Source: JAMZMI01 sp047632435 (lineage in GTDB: Bacteria; Bacteroidota; Bacteroidia; Cytophagales; Cyclobacteriaceae). Taken from it: a DNA stretch of 64,000 bases. Position numbers and translations under genes: made by a program. The notes under the pieces were generated by a model. It worked only from the letters and a program-made list of their open reading frames with translations. It was not told where the DNA came from and did not search any database. The stretch spans positions 1 through 64,000 of the forward strand of contig JBLICU010000003.1 of assembly GCA_047632435.1 (NCBI GenBank), in the 5' to 3' direction. Position 1 is the stretch's first letter, and each line of letters opens with the position of its first letter. Shown here in pieces: positions 7,899 through 17,583 of the stretch.

Positions 7899-8360
7899 TT
7901 ATAATTCCTTCACGACTTTCCAAACCAAATCGCCCTCAAATCCTTTATTCATCAGGTAGGTAGCTGTTTTTCCTTTTTGGACAAAATCATCGCCTTTGTC
8001 TTTGATGAGCTGCCATTTGGCTTTTGCCAAAGCCGCTACTTTGTCACGATACTTCTTTGGATCGATGGCTTCCAATGCTTCTTCCATGATTTGATGATCC
8101 AAATCAAAACGATCCAGTTCCATGTTGATTTTGATTTTCCCCCAATTGTTAAACTCGAATTTGTCGTGGCAAAAAGAACGGGCAAAGCGCTCTTCATTGA
8201 GAAAGTTTTCCGCAATTAATCGGGAGAGAATTTTTTCAGCTTGCTCCTGCGTGAAATCCCATAGGAGTAGTTTTTCGATGACCTGCTTAGGAGCCCGCTC
8301 GCGTAAGGCACAATATTTTGCGGCACTGCCGAACCCCTTGTTTAGTCGATCATCATCCAT
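7899..8360 (-). CDS. recX: Regulatory protein RecX
   Basis: 153 residues, the usual RecX size. Three-helix repeats are visible as AAKYCALRERAPKQVIEKLLLWDF, QAEKILSRLIAENFLNEERFARSFCHDKFEFNNWGKIKI and DPKKYRDKVAALAKAKW, in the canonical order. RecX binds RecA filaments and inhibits recombinase activity in the cytoplasm. recA is not adjacent. It is the last of the leftward run DUF4783-nadC-YcxB-recX, 18 bases after the YcxB-like gene. Confidence 0.88.
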   Translation of the reverse strand: MDDDRLNKGFGSAAKYCALRERAPKQVIEKLLLWDFTQEQAEKILSRLIAENFLNEERFARSFCHDKFEFNNWGKIKINMELDRFDLDHQIMEEALEAIDPKKYRDKVAALAKAKWQLIKDKGDDFVQKGKTATYLMNKGFEGDLVWKVVKEL

Positions 8361-8378
8361 CTGACTTATTTAGAGTAA

Positions 8379-8858
8379 TTATTTTTCTTTGATAAGACTT
8401 TTTCTTCTCAATACAGTTTCTACAAATCGAATTTCATTTTCCGAATTAAAGATTTTGTGCGGGAAATGAAGCATTTGAGCTTTGCTCACATAAAGAGTGA
8501 AGGCATCTTTGGAGTGTTCTGCACGCTTGATCTGATCCCATTTCATCGGCATACCTTGTTTGGCATTGATCTTCAATAAAATTTGCTGGCTGGAAATTTC
8601 GTACGACATCTTTTGAAACATGAATTTCCCCTGTTCCAGTTGAGTGACACCAGCGAACTGGATCAACCAAAAAAGAAGATAAAGTACCAATGCGATTGAA
8701 GCGCCAATGACCCACCACCAGCTAGGAATGATAAAAAAGCAAGCGCAGATGGCCAGATAAATCAGTCCTACCCACCATTGTTGCAGCAATACAGCTTTCA
8801 TTGCAATCTTGATATAGGTTTTGGTCGGAAATTGGTATTTTTTTGTTCTTACTATCAT
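8379..8858 (-). CDS. YcxB-like membrane protein
   Basis: 159 residues. There are two adjacent membrane helices near residues 27-75 (WWVGLIYLAICACFFIIP and WWVIGASIALVLYLLFWLI). A C-terminal beta-rich cytoplasmic domain (MSYEISSQQILLKINAKQG, MKWDQIKRAEHSKDAFTLYV) is typical of YcxB-like proteins. Function unknown. It starts 4 bases after the nadC stop, so it belongs to the same leftward operon. Confidence 0.65.
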   Translation of the reverse strand: MIVRTKKYQFPTKTYIKIAMKAVLLQQWWVGLIYLAICACFFIIPSWWWVIGASIALVLYLLFWLIQFAGVTQLEQGKFMFQKMSYEISSQQILLKINAKQGMPMKWDQIKRAEHSKDAFTLYVSKAQMLHFPHKIFNSENEIRFVETVLRRKSLIKEK

Positions 8859-8862
8859 CTCT

Positions 8863-9720
8863 TTATTCTGCCTTTAGGCTTATATCTATACTTTTATATG
8901 AATGTGTCAGCGCTCCTACCGAAATGTAATTCACCCCAGTTTCCGCTATTTCTCTAATGTTATTTTCGGTGATCCCTCCTGAAGCTTCTGTCTCCATTTT
9001 TCCATCAACTAACCCAATGGCTTGACGAATGCTCGAAGGTAGCATGTTGTCAAGCAAAACCCTGAACACACCACCTGTATCAATCACTTCCTGAAGCTCC
9101 CGCAAGTTTCTCACTTCAACTTCAATCTTCAAATCGATCTTTTTTTCTTTCAAGTATGCCACGCTTGATTCAATGGCTTGTCTCACCCCTCCGGCATAAT
9201 CGATATGGTTGTCTTTCAACATGACCATATCATACAACCCAAAACGATGATTCACCCCACCGCCTATGGCCACCGCCCATTTTTCGGCTAAACGAAAATT
9301 TGGAGTGGTTTTTCTTGTATCGAGCAACTTTGCTCCTGTCCCCCTGATCATATCAGAAAGCTGATGTGTGTAAGTAGCAATGCCACTCATTCGCTGAAGA
9401 CAATTCAAAGCCAATCGTTCCCCCGCTAGTATAGCTCTGCTTTTTCCATGAATATGAAATCCAATTTCTCCAAATTTTACCTTGTCTCCATCTTTTAGAA
9501 GAATGTCCAATTCAAAATGTGGATCAATATGAAGAAATATTTTTCTGGCCAGATCCATTCCCGCCAAAATGCCTTCACCTTTGATAATCAATTGTGCATT
9601 GCTAATCTGATTTTCGGATATGGAACCCAGCGAACTGTGATCTCCATTCCCGATATCTTCATTCAGTGCATTGACAATAAATGCATGGATTCTTTCTTCA
9701 GATAGGTACGGCAAATTCAT
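8863..9720 (-). CDS. nadC: Nicotinate-nucleotide pyrophosphorylase (carboxylating)
   Basis: Converts quinolinate and PRPP to nicotinate mononucleotide, CO2 and pyrophosphate in NAD synthesis. About 285 residues. The recognisable NadC motifs are NEDIGNGDHSS, ERLALNCLQRMSGIATYT, LLDTRKTTPNFRLAEKWAV (phosphoribosyl and quinolinate-binding Arg/Lys), KDNHID, EVEVRNL and EASGGITENNI. Start taken at MNLPYLSEERI (9720); an ATG at 9744 adds eight residues with no homology appeal. No nadA or nadB in this window. It precedes the YcxB-like gene and recX in one operon. Confidence 0.95.
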   Translation of the reverse strand: MNLPYLSEERIHAFIVNALNEDIGNGDHSSLGSISENQISNAQLIIKGEGILAGMDLARKIFLHIDPHFELDILLKDGDKVKFGEIGFHIHGKSRAILAGERLALNCLQRMSGIATYTHQLSDMIRGTGAKLLDTRKTTPNFRLAEKWAVAIGGGVNHRFGLYDMVMLKDNHIDYAGGVRQAIESSVAYLKEKKIDLKIEVEVRNLRELQEVIDTGGVFRVLLDNMLPSSIRQAIGLVDGKMETEASGGITENNIREIAETGVNYISVGALTHSYKSIDISLKAE

Positions 9721-9771
9721 AGGCCGCAAAATTATGAAAGGCACTCATTAATAGTGTGGTAGAATTCGGAA

Positions 9772-10158
9772 TTATTCTCGACTAAAGTTGATTTGATCAA
9801 TCCTGAATTCTGATTTTTGTTTTTTGATCACCATTACCACCCTGTAACTCCCCTCATCCACCGCCAGTGAACCAATGGAATATTTCAGGCCTTCTGGAGA
9901 AGAACCTTGATGGATGTAAGCAAATCCTTTGACAGCATTACTGAGGAAAAAATCTTTCAAAACCACTTCCGCTTGTGCAAGGCTATAGTTAGAGCTTTTA
10001 CCGTTGATTTTAATTTCGATGTTATCACCACAAAATTTGATCAGCTCTTTAGAACTTCCAGCCTCCATCGCTGTGCTGATGTTCTTTAACAAATCGTCCT
10101 GTGGGGGGGTGGGCAATAAAAAGGAAAAGAAAAAAGTAAGTATGAAAATCTTCATCAT
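9772..10158 (-). CDS. DUF4783 exported protein
   Basis: About 128 residues from MMKIFILTFFFSFLLP, a signal peptide. The mature part (NISTAMEAGSSKELIKFCGD, then YIHQGSSPEGLKYSIGSL and YRVVMVIKKQKSEFRIDQINFS) matches the NTF2-like DUF4783 family, which is restricted to Bacteroidota. No function is established. First gene of the leftward nadC operon. Upstream ATG codons only add five residues. Confidence 0.78.
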   Translation of the reverse strand: MMKIFILTFFFSFLLPTPPQDDLLKNISTAMEAGSSKELIKFCGDNIEIKINGKSSNYSLAQAEVVLKDFFLSNAVKGFAYIHQGSSPEGLKYSIGSLAVDEGSYRVVMVIKKQKSEFRIDQINFSRE

Positions 10159-10254
10159 GATAAAGTTATCCAAAATTATGCCATAATACAGAATTCAAAA
10201 CACAATAACTAACATTTGGTCTAGCATCCTGACAGAGCATATTATATTTGCAAT

Positions 10255-11772
10255 ATGAACAAGAAAGTAATCCTTATTATTCTTGACGGTTGGGGAATTG
10301 CAACCGACAAGAAAGTTTCGGCGATAGACAGTGCAAACACTCCATTCATAGATAGCCTTTATTCGAAATATCCGCACAGTACACTTGAAGCATCAGGACT
10401 CGCAGTGGGTTTACCGGAAGGTCAGATGGGTAACTCTGAGGTGGGGCACATGAATATTGGAGCAGGTCGTGTGGTTTATCAGGATTTGGTAAAAATCAAT
10501 AAAGCCGCCGAAGAAGGGACGTTAGCAAAAGAAAAAGAGCTTGTAGCCGCATTCGATTATGCAAAGGCAAATAATAAAAAGGTTCACTTCATGGGATTGG
10601 TTTCCAACGGAGGTGTTCATTCTCACATCAATCATTTGAAAGGGCTAATATCAGCCGCAAAAGCCAATAATTGTGATAAAGTATTTGTCCATGCCTTCAC
10701 TGATGGTCGGGATTGCGATCCAAAAAGTGGTCTTGGCTTTATGACGGAACTGGAAGCACACATGGCTTCTAATGTTGGTCAGGTGGCTTCAGTGGCAGGT
10801 AGATACTTCGCAATGGACCGTGATAAAAGATGGGAAAGAGTGAAATTGGCTTATGATGCCATGGTCAATGGTATCGGTGAGCCGGTGACTGAAATTACTA
10901 AGGGGATTGAAAAATCTTATGCAGACGGTGTTACGGATGAATTTATCAAACCTTTGATCAAATCTTCGAACGGCGTACCTGTTGGAAATATGGAAAAGGG
11001 TGATGTGGTGATGTGTTTCAACTTCAGAACGGATCGTGGGAGAGAAATCACCGAAGTACTGACACAGGCAGATCATGCAGAATTTGGGATGAAAACTCTT
11101 GATTTGTATTACCTGACCATGACCAACTACGACGATACTTTCAAAGGCGTAAAGGTTGTTTTTGACAAAGACAATCTTGAAATGACCTTAGGGGAGGTAT
11201 TGGCAAACCATGGAAAAAAACAAATCCGTATTGCTGAAACAGAAAAATATCCACACGTAACATTTTTCTTCTCAGGTGGTCGCGAAAAAGAATTTGAAGG
11301 TGAGAAAAGATTATTGTGCCCATCACCAAAAGTGGCTACATACGACCTGCAGCCTGAAATGAGCGCCAACGACATTAAAAATAAAATCATACCTGAGCTC
11401 AATGCCAACTGGCCAGATTTCGTTATTTTGAATTTTGCGAATCCTGACATGGTAGGTCATACGGGAGTATTTGAAGCCGCTGTTAAAGCCTGCGAAACAG
11501 TTGACGGATGTGCGAAAGAAGTCGTAGCAGCTGCTCTTGCCAATAACTATACTTCCATCATCATAGCCGATCATGGCAATTCCGATATCATGATCAATCC
11601 TGATGGGTCACCAAATACGGCCCATACAACCAATTTGGTTCCGTTTATTGTGGTTGACAATGATTTTCGTGGAGCTTTGAAGCCAGGGAAGTTGGGTGAT
11701 TTGGCACCAACAATTTTGAAACTTTTAGGTATTCAAAAACCTGCCGTGATGACAGGAGAAGAGCTATTATAA
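10255..11772 (+). CDS. gpmI: 2,3-bisphosphoglycerate-independent phosphoglycerate mutase
   Basis: Glycolytic interconversion of 3- and 2-phosphoglycerate with a phosphoserine intermediate and two divalent metals. 505 residues, full family length. Metal and catalytic motifs are visible: ILDGWG near residue 10, GNSEVGHMNIGAGR with nucleophile Ser61, DGRDCDPKSG, FRTDRGRE, NFANPDMVGHTG and ADHGNSD. A TATATTTG sequence at 10243-10250 fits the -7 consensus but lies so close to the ATG that the mRNA would be nearly leaderless. Followed without a gap by a lipoprotein gene. Confidence 0.97.
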   Translation: MNKKVILIILDGWGIATDKKVSAIDSANTPFIDSLYSKYPHSTLEASGLAVGLPEGQMGNSEVGHMNIGAGRVVYQDLVKINKAAEEGTLAKEKELVAAFDYAKANNKKVHFMGLVSNGGVHSHINHLKGLISAAKANNCDKVFVHAFTDGRDCDPKSGLGFMTELEAHMASNVGQVASVAGRYFAMDRDKRWERVKLAYDAMVNGIGEPVTEITKGIEKSYADGVTDEFIKPLIKSSNGVPVGNMEKGDVVMCFNFRTDRGREITEVLTQADHAEFGMKTLDLYYLTMTNYDDTFKGVKVVFDKDNLEMTLGEVLANHGKKQIRIAETEKYPHVTFFFSGGREKEFEGEKRLLCPSPKVATYDLQPEMSANDIKNKIIPELNANWPDFVILNFANPDMVGHTGVFEAAVKACETVDGCAKEVVAAALANNYTSIIIADHGNSDIMINPDGSPNTAHTTNLVPFIVVDNDFRGALKPGKLGDLAPTILKLLGIQKPAVMTGEELL

Positions 11773-11775
11773 GTG

Positions 11776-12315
11776 ATGCTCAAATATTTTTCTATTATCC
11801 TATTGATGGTGGTTTTTGCTTGTACAAAGCCAAAAGCTGCTCTGGAGGTTTATTTTGACCTGGGTTCACTTCTGGATGAGCAGGCCATCGGATTGCTTGC
11901 CAGTCAGGCGAAATTGGAGAAAAAAATTTCGATTGGAGATCAATCTGAGACACAAATATTTTCTCCTGATTCGACCCAATGGGTTGAACAGTTTGAGCTT
12001 TTAAAGGATTTTTCACCATCTTCTTCTTTGTATGTAGGCGCTTTTGAAGTAACCAAACTAGAAAATGAGGAGGTCTATCTACCAAAGGACAGTCTAAAAA
12101 CACCATTGAAATATTTCTCGGTTTCCGAAAATATGGAAGGCCGGGTAATAACTGCCGAATCGCAAGTTGAAAAGGGCATTTATTCTGACAATAAAAAGAT
12201 GCGTATTGTATTTAAGCGAGGCGTGATGGATGGATATACTGTTACTGGTTATCAAAAAATGATGCTAAAAGACACGCTCCGATACACCATCGAAGCTAAG
12301 GTAATCTCACAATGA
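11776..12315 (+). CDS. Lipoprotein of unknown function
   Basis: About 179 residues. MLKYFSIILLMVVFACTK is a lipoprotein signal with the lipobox cysteine in VFAC. The mature part has no motif I recognise. It starts 4 bases after the gpmI stop (a GTG at 11773 is also possible), and its own stop overlaps the ABC transporter start in ATGA (12312-12315). Position suggests co-expression with the exporter, perhaps an envelope role (inference). Confidence 0.7.
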   Translation: MLKYFSIILLMVVFACTKPKAALEVYFDLGSLLDEQAIGLLASQAKLEKKISIGDQSETQIFSPDSTQWVEQFELLKDFSPSSSLYVGAFEVTKLENEEVYLPKDSLKTPLKYFSVSENMEGRVITAESQVEKGIYSDNKKMRIVFKRGVMDGYTVTGYQKMMLKDTLRYTIEAKVISQ

Positions 12316-14081
12316 GCGAAGAAGAAAAGAAAAAACTATCCAAAGAAGGAATGAAGGAGCTCATGGGAATATTCTCCTACGTGCTTCCATATAAGTGGAC
12401 ATTCATCTTAGGGCTGATTATACTCTTTATATCGAGCGGTATTTTCATGGTGTTTCCTTATGTCTCAGGAAAGCTTATTGACATTGCCTCCGGGAATGAC
12501 GGTTGGTTTGTGAAAGACATAGGGCAGGCTACTTTGATATTGTTTGGTGTCTTGCTTCTACTGGCTATTTTATCTTTTTTTAGAGTGGTACTTTTTGCCA
12601 TAGTGACGGAAAAAGCCATTGCCAGTGTTCGCACAGATCTGTATCAGAAAATGATCATGATGCCGATGAGCTTTTTTGATAAAAACAGAACAGGAGATCT
12701 CATTAGTAGAATTTCCAATGACGTTTCCGTTCTTCAAACAGCCATGTCTACCACCTTGGCGGAGCTTATCAGGCAAACCATTATTCTGGTCGGCGGTACA
12801 GTTTTGCTATTTACTTTGATGCCAAGGCTTAGTTTTTTCATGATTGGCACCTTTCCAGTAATTGTAATAATCGCATTTGTATTTGGTAAATTCATCAGAA
12901 AGCTATCAAAAAGGACACAAATACAATTGGCTGAGAGCAATGTCATTGTAGAAGAAACCCTACAATCTATCAACGCTGTGAAATCATTCACTTCTGAGTT
13001 TTTTGAAATTAACAGGTATCAAAAATCGATGAAAGGTGTGGTAGTCACTGCGCTCAAAGTGGCCAACTTTCGAGCGGCATTTATATCCTTCATCATTTTC
13101 GCCATTTTTGGAGCCATCGTAGGAATCATGTGGTATGGTTCTGTTTTGGTTCAGTCCGGTGAAATGACACCCGGAGATTTGGTTTCATTTATACTTTATA
13201 CCTTCTTCATAGGCGCTTCCATTGCGGGCATTGGTGATTTATTCGGGCAGCTTCAAAAGGCAGTTGGTGCTTCAGAAAGAATCTCCGAAGTGCAAAAAGA
13301 AACGGCAGAGATGAACTCCAATCAAAGTGACTTTGGCAAAATCTCAGGAGATATAATATTTAATGATGTTCACTTTGAGTATCCGACGAGAACTGAAATG
13401 CCAGTTTTGAAAGGAGTCAATTTGATTATTAAAGAAGGTCAGAAAGCAGCCATCGTGGGTCATAGCGGAGCAGGAAAATCTACCATTGCCCAGCTACTCA
13501 TGAAATTTTATCCAATAAATGCAGGAGAAATTTCAATCGGCGACAGAAACACCAGCGACATTGATTTGATTGAACTTCGCTCCAATATTGGGATTGTTCC
13601 ACAGGAAGTGATTCTGTTTGGAGGAACCATTGAGGAAAACATAAGATATGGAAAACCTGATGCAGATCGAACGGAAATAGAAGAAGCCGCAAGAAAGGCG
13701 TATGCCTTGGATTTTATACAATCTTTCCCGGATGGATTTGAAACGCTGGTTGGCGAAAGAGGGGTTAAACTTTCAGGAGGCCAAAGACAGAGAATAGCTA
13801 TTGCCCGTGCTGTATTGAAAGATCCGTCAATATTAATTCTTGACGAAGCAACAAGCTCTTTGGATGCAGAATCCGAGCATTTGGTACAAAAGGCATTGAG
13901 TGAGCTGATGAAAGGACGAACTACGTTGATCATTGCACATCGGTTGGCAACCATCAAATCTTCAGATATTATCTACGTATTGGAAAATGGAAAAGTAAAA
14001 GAATCGGGCACACATTCCGATTTGATCAGTCAGGCCGGAGCATATAAGAATTTCGTGACTTTACAGTTGATGGAGAATTAG
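12312..14081 (+). CDS. ABC exporter, fused permease and ATPase
   Basis: 589 residues: an N-terminal six-helix exporter domain, then an ATPase domain with Walker A GHSGAGKST (residues 383-391), Q-loop VPQEVILFGG, signature LSGGQRQR and Walker B ILILDEATSSLD followed by the switch His in IIAHRLA. The complete half-transporter would work as a homodimer exporting lipid or a hydrophobic compound. The substrate cannot be told. It is third in the gpmI-lipoprotein-ABC operon, overlapping its upstream neighbour by 4 bases. Confidence 0.92.
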   Translation: MSEEEKKKLSKEGMKELMGIFSYVLPYKWTFILGLIILFISSGIFMVFPYVSGKLIDIASGNDGWFVKDIGQATLILFGVLLLLAILSFFRVVLFAIVTEKAIASVRTDLYQKMIMMPMSFFDKNRTGDLISRISNDVSVLQTAMSTTLAELIRQTIILVGGTVLLFTLMPRLSFFMIGTFPVIVIIAFVFGKFIRKLSKRTQIQLAESNVIVEETLQSINAVKSFTSEFFEINRYQKSMKGVVVTALKVANFRAAFISFIIFAIFGAIVGIMWYGSVLVQSGEMTPGDLVSFILYTFFIGASIAGIGDLFGQLQKAVGASERISEVQKETAEMNSNQSDFGKISGDIIFNDVHFEYPTRTEMPVLKGVNLIIKEGQKAAIVGHSGAGKSTIAQLLMKFYPINAGEISIGDRNTSDIDLIELRSNIGIVPQEVILFGGTIEENIRYGKPDADRTEIEEAARKAYALDFIQSFPDGFETLVGERGVKLSGGQRQRIAIARAVLKDPSILILDEATSSLDAESEHLVQKALSELMKGRTTLIIAHRLATIKSSDIIYVLENGKVKESGTHSDLISQAGAYKNFVTLQLMEN

Positions 14082-14176
14082 GAGAGTCGGGTTATTAAGT
14101 GAACTAAGTTATTGGGAACAAATGCTTTAATAACTTTTTGATAGAGGATAGAAACGGTAAGCATTTTTACAAGTCA

Positions 14177-14196
14177 TAAAACTGGTTCAAAACCAG
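14177..14196 (-). terminator. Hairpin at the corA stop codon
   Basis: Read on the minus strand, CTGGTT-TTG-AACCAG is followed by TTTTAT. The six-bp stem encloses the corA stop codon (14187-14189). A short intrinsic terminator for the corA operon is plausible but weak. Confidence 0.45.
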
Positions 14197-15293
14197 CGTT
14201 TTCTTTTCATATATATGACCATCACAAGAAGAATTGCGCAAATAATTCCGTAAAAACCATACGGATAACTCCATTTCCAACCCAATTCGGGCATATTTTC
14301 AAAGTTCATTCCATAGACACCAGCAACAAAGGTCAATGGGATAAATATGGTCGCAATGAGGGTCAGCACTTTCATCACTTCATTCATCTTATTGCTGAGC
14401 TGTGAAAGATGGATGTCCATGATGCCAACTACCATTTCCCTGTAGGTATCCAGCGTTTCTACTACCTGCTCTACATGGTCATGTGTGTCTCGAAGGTAAA
14501 GTAATGTGTTTTCAGAAAAAACATCTGTATCACGATTCATAAGAGATTGAAGCGCATCCCGCACAGGTTTCATGAATTTTCTTAGCTGAATCAGATCTTT
14601 TTTTAGCACCTGGATGGAAAGCAATTCCACTTTGTCAGGTCTGCGTATGACCAGGTCTTCCAATCGTTCAATTCGATCATAAACATTGTCCAGCGTCTCA
14701 AAATAATAATCAATGATTATATCAAGGAGCATGTATGCGAGATAGTCTGATCCTTTTTTTCTGGCCTTTCCTTTTTCGTTCCTGAGCCTTTTTCTGACAT
14801 CATCAAAGACATCACCAGGTCTTTCCTGAAAACAGAGCACGAAATTTTTGGACATGACCAGACTAACCTGCTGCATTTCGATCTTTTTAATTTTTTGATC
14901 GTAACTAATCATTTTTAGTGTCAGATAGGCGTAATCGTCATATTCCTCCACTTTTGGTCTTTGTTGGGTGTCAACAATATCTTCAAGTGTAAGATCATGT
15001 AAGTTCATGATATCACCGATTTGTCTGATCACCTCCACATCATGCAAGCCTTGGATATTTACCCAGGTTACTGAGTTTTCATTGACATATTTTGAAAGCT
15101 CATTGATGTCATGAATTTTTACTTCCTGAATAGAATCAGCGGTATAGTCGATAACTTCAATTTCTATTTTATCTGAATAAACGTCTCCTGTATAAATGAT
15201 GCTACCGGGAGACAGACCTGTCTTGGGTCTTTTCTTTGTGCCAATAATAGAATGAAAATTGAGTGTTTTTTTAAGATCGTCTAGGGGATTCAT
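14187..15293 (-). CDS. corA: CorA family magnesium/cobalt transporter
   Basis: 368 residues. A large cytoplasmic domain contains NIQGLHDVEVIRQIGDIMNL and the acidic DIVDTQQRPKVEEYDDY. Two C-terminal membrane helices follow, with the signature selectivity-filter motif YGMNFENMPE after the first. It forms a pentameric channel for Mg2+, or Co2+/Ni2+ in some members. Upstream gene 15290-15526 overlaps by 4 bases (ATGA), so they are co-transcribed leftward. Confidence 0.93.
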   Translation of the reverse strand: MNPLDDLKKTLNFHSIIGTKKRPKTGLSPGSIIYTGDVYSDKIEIEVIDYTADSIQEVKIHDINELSKYVNENSVTWVNIQGLHDVEVIRQIGDIMNLHDLTLEDIVDTQQRPKVEEYDDYAYLTLKMISYDQKIKKIEMQQVSLVMSKNFVLCFQERPGDVFDDVRKRLRNEKGKARKKGSDYLAYMLLDIIIDYYFETLDNVYDRIERLEDLVIRRPDKVELLSIQVLKKDLIQLRKFMKPVRDALQSLMNRDTDVFSENTLLYLRDTHDHVEQVVETLDTYREMVVGIMDIHLSQLSNKMNEVMKVLTLIATIFIPLTFVAGVYGMNFENMPELGWKWSYPYGFYGIICAILLVMVIYMKRKRWF

Positions 15294-15526
15294 GCAAGCA
15301 CTTCATCGGTTTCTTTGATACGTCTTACACGTGGGTCATCAGGTAAACAAATTCCTGGAGGTAAATCAAAATCCGGAGGAAATGAAACGGGTAAACCGCC
15401 TTCATCATCGTCATCGTCATTTTTATTCCGTCGGCTTTCTCTTTTCTGATCTCTCATGATCAATAAAAAAAGACAGATGGTGTAAAGGACTAAGCCAATG
15501 GCGATATCTATGAGGATTATCTGCAT
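15290..15526 (-). CDS. Small single-helix membrane protein upstream of corA
   Basis: 78 residues. An N-terminal membrane helix (MQIILIDIAIGLVLYTICLFLLI) is followed by a basic stretch, an Asp-run (KNDDDDDEGG) and a proline-rich tail (FPPDFDLPPGICLPDDPR). No family recognised. The acidic patch could bind divalent cations, and translational coupling to corA suggests a link to Mg2+ handling, but this is inference only. The 274 bases upstream (15527-15800) contain no gene that I can support. Confidence 0.6.
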   Translation of the reverse strand: MQIILIDIAIGLVLYTICLFLLIMRDQKRESRRNKNDDDDDEGGLPVSFPPDFDLPPGICLPDDPRVRRIKETDEVLA

Positions 15527-15800
15527 TAAACTAAATTTAGCAATTTTTGACTGATTTTATGCAGTTCATAGCATACTATTACTGAATCTCACCATAAAAG
15601 TTTTCATTATATGAAATTATTTTTGGTTGAAAAAAGTGTAACTGAGGTGCTAAACCTTAATGTTGTTAAAGTTTTGTCATGATTTTTGCCTGTAAATTTC
15701 AAAAATAACGCCAAAACCTGCCAATGAAGCCCCTATGGCACTGAGAGTCCCATTTCGCTACTTTAGTAGTCACGAAAAAAGAAACTGTTCAGGAATTATT

Positions 15801-16322
15801 TCAGAAACCTATTTTCTTGCCTTTCCATCCATTTTGTTCAAGGGTTTTGGCAGAGTCCAGCACTTTTTCTTTTAAGGAGGTTTTGTATTCGGTCAATTTT
15901 TTTGAAATCTCCGGAACAAAAGCACCGATTATTTCTGCGGCCAGGATACCTGCATTTTTAGCTCCATCAAGTGCGACTGTGGCTACCGGAATGCCAGCGG
16001 GCATTTGTAAAATGGATAAAATAGAATCCCATCCATCTATGGAATTTCTTGACTTTACTGGAACACCTATGACAGGCAAAGTAGTCAATGATGCAACCAT
16101 TCCTGGTAAATGGGCGGCACCTCCTGCTCCGGCGATGATCACTTTAAGCCCTCTACCGGCAGCTTTTTCGGCATATTCTAGCATGCGATGCGGTGTGCGA
16201 TGAGCAGATACGATGGTGACTTCAATGGTCACGCCAAGTTCTTCTAAAATCGCTGCGGCTTCTGACATCACAATCAAATCTGACTGACTTCCCATGATGA
16301 TACCCACTTGTGTTGTTCCCAT
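15801..16322 (-). CDS. purE: N5-carboxyaminoimidazole ribonucleotide mutase PurE
   Basis: Purine synthesis: rearranges N5-CAIR, the PurK product, to CAIR. 173 residues, class I type. Motifs: IIMGSQSDL, SAHRTPHRM with the catalytic His, IAGAGGAAHLPGM and GVPVKSRNSIDGWDSILSI. It lies 44 bases downstream of purK in a leftward operon. Confidence 0.96.
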   Translation of the reverse strand: MGTTQVGIIMGSQSDLIVMSEAAAILEELGVTIEVTIVSAHRTPHRMLEYAEKAAGRGLKVIIAGAGGAAHLPGMVASLTTLPVIGVPVKSRNSIDGWDSILSILQMPAGIPVATVALDGAKNAGILAAEIIGAFVPEISKKLTEYKTSLKEKVLDSAKTLEQNGWKGKKIGF

Positions 16323-16366
16323 GATTTTTAAATCTAATTCTTCAATTACTTTATACAGTTCTGCTA

Positions 16367-17506
16367 TTAGGCAATCACTTTTAATATTTCCTTGACCTCA
16401 AGCGCTCGAATCTTGAGCCTTTCCTGATTGCTATCTGTGATCGTCACATGTCCCATTTTTCTAAATGGTTTGGTTTCCTTTTTTCCATAAAGATGGATGT
16501 GTACTCCCTGTTGCGCCAACAACTGATTCAGGCCACTGTATTTTGCTGAACCAATATAACCTTCTTCCCCAAGAATATTGACCATCGCTGCTGGTGTGAG
16601 TAAATCTGTGGCTCCCAATGGCAAACCTAATATCGCTCTTAAGTGCTGCTCAAATTGTGAAGTCATGTTGGCCTCAATAGTATGATGACCACTGTTGTGC
16701 GTGCGCGGAGCAATTTCATTCACCAAAATTTCATCATCATGAGTCAAAAATAGCTCAACTGCCAGCAGACCTACCATATTCAATTTTTCTACGACATCAA
16801 TTGCAACTGAGTAGGCTTTTTCTTCTGTCAATTTATTGATTTCCGCAGGAGCGAAAAGAAATTCAACCAAATTGGCCTCTGGATGGAAAGCAAGCTCGAC
16901 TACCGGAAAACATTTTACTTCGCCGGCCTCATTTCTCGCTACGATTACACTCAATTCTTTTTTGAAATCGACCAATTTTTCCAATAATGAGGGGGCTTCA
17001 AATGCTTTATCCAAATCGGAAGCAGTTCGTATTATCTGAACCCCACGCCCGTCGTATCCTTCAGTGCCTAACTTATTCACAGCGGGTAAAAAATCTACGT
17101 TGGCTTTTACATCTTCCTTATTTTCTGTGATAATAAAATCCGCAGTTGGGATTCGGTTGGCCTTATAAAAGGTCTTTTGTTTTCGTTTGTCCTTGATCAA
17201 TTCAATGATTTCTGGTTGAGGAAAAACCCGTTTTCCCTGGCTAGCCAGATCTTTCAACGCATCTGTATTGACTGCTTCTATTTCTATCGTCAACACATCC
17301 ATAGATGAACCAAAGGCCATCACAGTGCCATAATCTTTCAGACTGCCTACGGTAAAGCTATTGGCAATGTGCTTGCATGGCGCATTGGCATCTGGATCTA
17401 AGCAATGGATGTTGAGATTTAAGTTTATTGCGGACTGTATCATCATGCGGCCTAGTTGACCTCCCCCTAAAACGCCTATTTGCAAATCCGTAATGTCTTT
17501 CTTCAT
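16367..17506 (-). CDS. purK: N5-carboxyaminoimidazole ribonucleotide synthase PurK
   Basis: ATP- and bicarbonate-dependent carboxylation of AIR to N5-CAIR. 379 residues, ATP-grasp superfamily. The dinucleotide-like N-terminus is IGVLGGGQLGRMMIQSA. ATP-grasp elements include NKLGTEGYDGRGVQII, LLEKLVDFKKELSVIVARN and EIAPRTHNSGHHTIEA. First gene of the purKE unit, divergent from the small gene at 17584. Confidence 0.96.
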   Translation of the reverse strand: MKKDITDLQIGVLGGGQLGRMMIQSAINLNLNIHCLDPDANAPCKHIANSFTVGSLKDYGTVMAFGSSMDVLTIEIEAVNTDALKDLASQGKRVFPQPEIIELIKDKRKQKTFYKANRIPTADFIITENKEDVKANVDFLPAVNKLGTEGYDGRGVQIIRTASDLDKAFEAPSLLEKLVDFKKELSVIVARNEAGEVKCFPVVELAFHPEANLVEFLFAPAEINKLTEEKAYSVAIDVVEKLNMVGLLAVELFLTHDDEILVNEIAPRTHNSGHHTIEANMTSQFEQHLRAILGLPLGATDLLTPAAMVNILGEEGYIGSAKYSGLNQLLAQQGVHIHLYGKKETKPFRKMGHVTITDSNQERLKIRALEVKEILKVIA

Positions 17507-17583
17507 GCAGCAAATATCTAAAGTTTTTCGTTTTTGTGATTCGTTATCATGAACTTAGCTACGATGCAATGAGTTTCAGGAGC

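Noticed and set aside
10243..10250. -7 box as proof of a leaderless gpmI mRNA
   Set aside because: The match TATATTTG is exact but the AT-rich context makes chance matches likely, and no -33 element is present.
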